A stretch of DNA of 64,000 nt from assembly GCF_002733835.1 (NCBI RefSeq), contig NZ_NVWY01000011.1, positions 1 to 64,000 of the forward strand, given 5' to 3'. The notes below the pieces were generated by a model. That model searched no databases, was not told the origin of the DNA, and was given only the letters and a program-made list of their open reading frames with translations. Origin of the DNA: Alcanivorax sp. (GTDB lineage Bacteria; Pseudomonadota; Gammaproteobacteria; Pseudomonadales; Alcanivoracaceae). Made by a program: the position numbers and the translations under genes. Below, piece after piece: positions 60,451 through 64,000 of the stretch (position 1 is its first letter; each line of letters begins with the position of its first letter).

Positions 60451-61233
60451 TCAAACAAGAAAACTCACCCCCACGCACAGCAGCAACAGGGCGAACAGAC
60501 GCTTTAGCAGGCGCGGCGACAGTTTGTGTGCCAGGCGCGCGCCAAAACGGGCGAAGAACATGCTGGTAAAGGCGATACCCACCATGGCAGGAAGATATAC
60601 GTACCCCAGGCTCCACTCGGGTAATTGTGGCTGACTCCAGCCAATCAGCATGAAGCTCAAAGCGCTGGCGGCGGCAATGGGCAGCCCACACGCGGAGGAG
60701 GTCGCCACCGCCTGTTGCATGGGCAGGCTGCGCCAGGTGAGAAAAGGCACATTCAGGGTGCCGCCGCCGATGCCAAAGATCGCCGAGGCCCAGCCAATGA
60801 CCCCGCCTGCGGCCGTTAGCCCCAGCTTGCCAGGCACCGCACGGCTGGCTCTGGGTTTCAGGTCCAGCGCCATTTGAATGGCAATAACGATGGCAAATAC
60901 ACCAATGATCTTCTGCAGCATCGGGCCCTGAATTGACGCAGCAGTCAGCGAGCCAAGCCCCGCGCCAAGCAGGATGCCTAGCGTCATCCAGGCGAAAATG
61001 GGCCATTGCACCGCCCCTTTGCGGTGATGCTCCATCACCGAGTTGATGGACGTGAAGATGATAGTGGCCAGTGATGTGCCAACGGCCAGATGGGTCAATA
61101 CTTGCGGGTCCACGCCTTGGGCGGTAAAGCTCAGAACCAGTACCGGCACGATGATGATGCCGCCGCCGACCCCAAACAGACCGGCCAATACCCCGGCGGC
61201 CGCACCCAGAACCAAATAAAGCAAAAATTCCAT
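60451..61233 (-). CDS. TauE/SafE-family sulfite exporter-like protein
   Basis: A 260-residue membrane protein starting MEFLLYLVLGAAAGVLAGLFGVGGGIIIVPVL, the TauE/SafE signature, repeated in the second half as AIFGIGGGTLNVPFL. It has about eight hydrophobic segments. ATG 61233 is used (AGGG upstream). The family moves sulfite, sulfoacetate or other organosulfur anions across the inner membrane. Its neighbours do sulfur amino-acid synthesis, which fits but does not prove the substrate. Confidence 0.92.
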   Translation of the reverse strand: MEFLLYLVLGAAAGVLAGLFGVGGGIIIVPVLVLSFTAQGVDPQVLTHLAVGTSLATIIFTSINSVMEHHRKGAVQWPIFAWMTLGILLGAGLGSLTAASIQGPMLQKIIGVFAIVIAIQMALDLKPRASRAVPGKLGLTAAGGVIGWASAIFGIGGGTLNVPFLTWRSLPMQQAVATSSACGLPIAAASALSFMLIGWSQPQLPEWSLGYVYLPAMVGIAFTSMFFARFGARLAHKLSPRLLKRLFALLLLCVGVSFLV

Positions 61234-61399
61234 ACTAAAACCCTGGCAAGCCAAAAATGTTGGCGATGTAGTAACAGAAAAATGGGATGGCGTGAGTCTG
61301 CCGTTGCCTGCGCAGGTTCATGCCCGGTGATCATTTTCCCATGCGAAATACCCCGCTAAAGCCATGCTGGGTTCGGGGGTGACTGGGCGTAAAGGGCGC

Positions 61400-61909
61400 T
61401 CAGGTGGTAACCGAGGCGTCCAGATTGCAGTATTGCCCTTTGAAGTACAGCAGGGGCTGTGTTGTGGTGGTTGGCTGCAGGCTCAGTGCCCGTACTTCAC
61501 CAATCACGATCAGGTGATCGCCGGCCTCGTATTCGGCATGAATGTCACAGTCCAGCCAGTGCAGGCTGCCACCAATCACCGGGTTGCCCAGAGGCGACGT
61601 TGCCCAATCGGTTTCTTTCCACTTGTCTGCGCCCTGTTGCGCAAAGAGGTTGGATACCGCTGCCTGTTCGTCAGAGAGGATGTTCACCGCAAACCGGCCC
61701 GCACGACGGATCTTGGGGTAGCTGAAAGAATCGCGCTTCACACTGAATGACACCAGCGGCGGGGCTGTCGATACGCTGTAGAACGACTGACAGGTAAAGC
61801 CGATGGGCTCGTCATCGATGTGCGAGGTAATCACAGTGAGCCCGGAGGCGAAATGGCCGAGCGCTTTGCGAAAGTGCAGAGGGTCGATGGCCGTGGTGGT
61901 CAGTGACAT
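61400..61909 (-). CDS. Flavin reductase-family protein
   Basis: A 169-residue protein of the flavin reductase-like family: LGHFASGLTVITSHIDDEPIGFTCQSFYSVSTAPPLVSFSVKRDSFSYPKIRRAGRFAVNILSDEQ and, at the end, GDHLIVIGEVRAL. It supplies reduced FMN or FAD to a partner oxygenase. ATG 61909 is used; 26 more codons upstream are not conserved-looking. It lies downstream of mesD and mesX in the same direction, which suggests the reduced flavin may serve MesX. Confidence 0.88.
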   Translation of the reverse strand: MSLTTTAIDPLHFRKALGHFASGLTVITSHIDDEPIGFTCQSFYSVSTAPPLVSFSVKRDSFSYPKIRRAGRFAVNILSDEQAAVSNLFAQQGADKWKETDWATSPLGNPVIGGSLHWLDCDIHAEYEAGDHLIVIGEVRALSLQPTTTTQPLLYFKGQYCNLDASVTT

Positions 61910-61992
61910 AGTGATTCCAGAATAGGGGATAACGCAAACGGGTAGCTCAGGGAAGAGACGGCGCGATCTGGCGCTCGCTCTTCCCACAGGAT

Positions 61993-63021
61993 TCAGGCAA
62001 GTTCATTGCGCACGATCTCGGCACCGGCACTCAATGCGCGCAGCTTGCCTCTGGCAACCTGGCGAGGCAGCGGCGCCATGCCGCAGTTGGTGCACGGGTA
62101 CAGCTTGTCGGCATCCACGAACTGCAGCGCCTGGCGCAAGGTGTTGGCAACTTCCTCGGGGCTTTCAATGGTGTGGGTCGCCACATCGATGGCGCCCACC
62201 ATCACTTTCTTGCCGCGAATCAACTCAATCAGATCCATGGGGACATGGGAGTTGTGGCATTCCAGAGAAACCATGTCGATGCTGGAAGCCTGCAGCCTGG
62301 GGAAAGCTTCTTCATATTGCCGCCACTCCGAGCCCAGCGTTTTTTTCCAGTCGGTGTTGGCTTGGATGCCGTAGCCATAACAGATATGCACGGCGGTCTC
62401 GCACTTGAGCCCTTCAATGGCTTTTTCCAGTGTAGCCACGCCCCAGTCATTCACCTCATCGAAGAACACATTAAAGGCGGGCTCGTCGAATTGAATAATG
62501 TCGACACCCGCTGCCTCCAGCTCTCGGGCTTCCTGATTGAGAATTTTCGCGAATTCCCAGGCCAGTTTTTCCCGGCTTTTGTAATGGGCATCGTAAAGCG
62601 TATCGATCATGGTCATGGGGCCGGGCAGGGCCCACTTGATCGGTTGTCGGGTCTGCTCCCGCAGAAATCGGGCATCGTCCACAAACACCGGCTTTTGACG
62701 GCTAACCGCCCCCACGACTGTGGGCACACTGGCATCGTAGCGATCGCGGATTTTGACCGTTTCCCGTTTCTCGAAATCCACCCCGTCCAGATGCTCGATA
62801 AAGGTGGTGACGAAGTGCTGACGGGTCTGTTCGCCATCGCTGACGATGTCGACGCCGGCCAGCTGCTGTTCGTGCAAGCTTAGCCGCAGGGCATCCTGTT
62901 TGCCGTCGATGAGTTCATCGCCCTGCAACTTCCAGGGAGACCAGAGCGTTTCGGGCTCGGCCAGCCAGCTAGGCTTGGGCAAGCTGCCCGCCGTGGATGT
63001 GGGTAACAATCGTTTCATCAT
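61993..63021 (-). CDS. mesD: Core-MetE methionine synthase MesD
   Basis: A 342-residue protein equal to the catalytic half of cobalamin-independent methionine synthase: AGSLPKP at the N-terminus, QFDEPAF, and zinc ligands in VHICYG (His, Cys), a Glu, and CTNCGM near residue 315. The folate-binding N-terminal half of MetE is absent. The pairing with a DUF1852 gene identifies the MesD type, a folate-independent synthase that needs MesX and oxygen. The methyl donor is not known. Two adjacent ATG codons start the gene. Confidence 0.88.
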   Translation of the reverse strand: MMKRLLPTSTAGSLPKPSWLAEPETLWSPWKLQGDELIDGKQDALRLSLHEQQLAGVDIVSDGEQTRQHFVTTFIEHLDGVDFEKRETVKIRDRYDASVPTVVGAVSRQKPVFVDDARFLREQTRQPIKWALPGPMTMIDTLYDAHYKSREKLAWEFAKILNQEARELEAAGVDIIQFDEPAFNVFFDEVNDWGVATLEKAIEGLKCETAVHICYGYGIQANTDWKKTLGSEWRQYEEAFPRLQASSIDMVSLECHNSHVPMDLIELIRGKKVMVGAIDVATHTIESPEEVANTLRQALQFVDADKLYPCTNCGMAPLPRQVARGKLRALSAGAEIVRNELA

Positions 63022-63040
63022 TTGTTCTGCCGTGTATGAG

Positions 63041-64000
63041 TTAAATACCGTAATTCGCAGACCACTGATTAAGCACCGTCCGGTAAGGCTCGATCAGGTT
63101 CTCTTCAGTGAATTTGCCTTGCTTGACGGCCAATTGACTGCGCTCTTCCCGGTCGTAATGAATGCGGGTAAGTGAGTAGTCCGAGTTTTTCAGACTGGGT
63201 TGGTAGCGGTTGCCCGCTTCGGAATTGGCGTTGTAAATCTCCGGGCGATAAATGCGCTGGAACGTCTCCATGGTGCTGATGGTGCTGATCAGCTCCAGGT
63301 TGGTGTAATCGTTCACCAGGTCCCCGAAGAAGAAAAACGCCAGCGGCGCCACGCTGTGGGGCGGCATGAAGTAGCGCACGCTCAACCCCATTTTCTTGAA
63401 GTAGCTCTCGGTCAGTGACGATTCATTGGGCAGGTACTCAAAGCCCAGCACCGGGTGGTGGTTCTCGGTGCGGGTGTACACCTTGTTATCCGAGACGCTG
63501 ATGCAGATCACCGGCAGCTTGCTGAAGTTTTCCTGGTAAGCACTTGAGTTCACAAAATGCTGGAACAGCTTGCCGTGCAGATCACCAAAATCCTCAGGGA
63601 TGCTGAAGTGTGGCTGGTCCTTGTTATGGTTCTGCAGGGCGATGCTGAAGTCATAGTCCCGCACGTAAGAGGAAAAATTGTTCCCGACCACCCCTTCAAT
63701 CTGTTTGTTGGTGTGCCGGTCAAAGATGGTGGTTTTCAGGATTTCGATGGTCGGGAAGGTTTCGCCATTGCCTTCAATATCGATATCCACGGACACAATG
63801 TCGTGCTGCACAACGTACCGGTCACCATTGGGGTTGTCCCAGTGAGCCAGCGCATTAAACCGGTTATTGATCATGGTCAGAGTGTCGCGCAGGTTTTCCT
63901 TGCGCCGTTCTCCCCGCGCCAGGTTGGCAAAGTTGGTGGTAATCCGCGTGCTGTCGGCTGGACGGTAATCCTCATCGAAACAAATGCGCTTGATGCTGAA
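63041..64000 (-). CDS. mesX: DUF1852 protein MesX (N-terminus beyond the window)
   Basis: The frame is open to the window edge, giving at least 319 residues; only the very first residues are missing. The visible start FSIKRICFDEDYRPADSTRITTNFANLARG and MINNRFNALAHWDNPNGDRY are the DUF1852 signature. An internal ATG at 63874 is not the start. In bacteria with MesD, MesX is the required helper, proposed to be an oxygenase-type protein. It ends 19 bp before mesD, and a flavin reductase gene lies downstream, so the three form a probable operon. Confidence 0.9.
   Translation of the reverse strand, partial: FSIKRICFDEDYRPADSTRITTNFANLARGERRKENLRDTLTMINNRFNALAHWDNPNGDRYVVQHDIVSVDIDIEGNGETFPTIEILKTTIFDRHTNKQIEGVVGNNFSSYVRDYDFSIALQNHNKDQPHFSIPEDFGDLHGKLFQHFVNSSAYQENFSKLPVICISVSDNKVYTRTENHHPVLGFEYLPNESSLTESYFKKMGLSVRYFMPPHSVAPLAFFFFGDLVNDYTNLELISTISTMETFQRIYRPEIYNANSEAGNRYQPSLKNSDYSLTRIHYDREERSQLAVKQGKFTEENLIEPYRTVLNQWSANYGI

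Overview
The window is 64 kb of a GC-rich, gene-dense gammaproteobacterial chromosome. The gene set (mutS next to fdxA, recCBD, a YdbH/YnbE/YdbL envelope operon, two MpaB-type DUF2236 oxygenase genes beside acyl-CoA ligase and acyl-CoA dehydrogenase genes, arsenosugar genes, an O2-dependent-type MesD/MesX methionine synthase pair, and Pseudomonas-like REP sequences) points to an aerobic, probably marine member of the Oceanospirillales/Pseudomonadales. Alcanivorax or a close relative is my best guess; that is inference, as no rRNA or other phylogenetic marker was compared.

Region 1 (1-11,050) is accessory DNA. It begins inside a RadC-type gene and continues with a DUF932 gene, an unknown gene, a YqaJ exonuclease/recombinase and a cysteine-rich protein of the hydrolase/metal-binding type, a set common on integrative elements and plasmids. 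Next come an XRE regulator and an unrecognised cargo set of one small membrane protein and two lipoproteins. The right part (5.9-10.9 kb, more AT-rich to the eye) looks like a CP4-57/P4-like module: AlpA-type regulator, YagK/YfjJ (inovirus Gp2) protein, an unknown two-winged-helix protein, a ribbon-helix-helix protein with a large palindrome in the shared promoter, and a P4-type tyrosine integrase. Repeated 11-bp boxes between the integrase and mutS look like integrase arm sites. The left end of the element lies outside the window.

Region 2 (11-36 kb) is core genome: mutS, fdxA, a candidate structured small RNA, an Hpt protein, the arsenosugar operon arsS plus two glycosyltransferases, tRNA-Arg(CCU), an MFS transporter, a 58-aa PLDc_N protein, a START protein, cardiolipin synthase, KamA, a DUF3332 lipoprotein, a MocR regulator split in two reading frames and divergent from a LysE exporter, and recC-recB-recD.

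Region 3 (36-50 kb) holds envelope and lipid functions: OmpA, ydbL-ynbE-ydbH, a flavinylated periplasmic protein, two MpaB-type proteins around an acyl-CoA ligase and a LolB-like lipoprotein (with a frameshift at a run of eight G), a TetR regulator with tandem palindromes, two acyl-CoA dehydrogenases and the GTPase YlqF.

Region 4 (50-56.5 kb) is again more mobile: YhfG, YgjP-type metalloprotease, a RelE/HigA-type toxin-antitoxin pair with a palindromic operator, a REP pair, an IS110/IS1111-family element with a candidate bridge RNA, a DUF5924/DUF2914 protein, a lone attC-like hairpin and a YbfB-type MFS transporter.

Region 5 (56.5-64 kb) has a nitrate-sensing set: an outer-membrane porin behind an ANTAR-type hairpin-plus-terminator leader, nasT and nasS. 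It ends with TauE, a flavin reductase, mesD and a truncated mesX.

The most unusual feature across the core part is a family of about nine intergenic inverted repeats. Their arms are built from iterated 7-mers, and the 7-mer word differs from element to element (GAGTTNC, GTAGCTC, TTAATAG, AAAGTTT, GACGCCG). None was seen in the integrative island.
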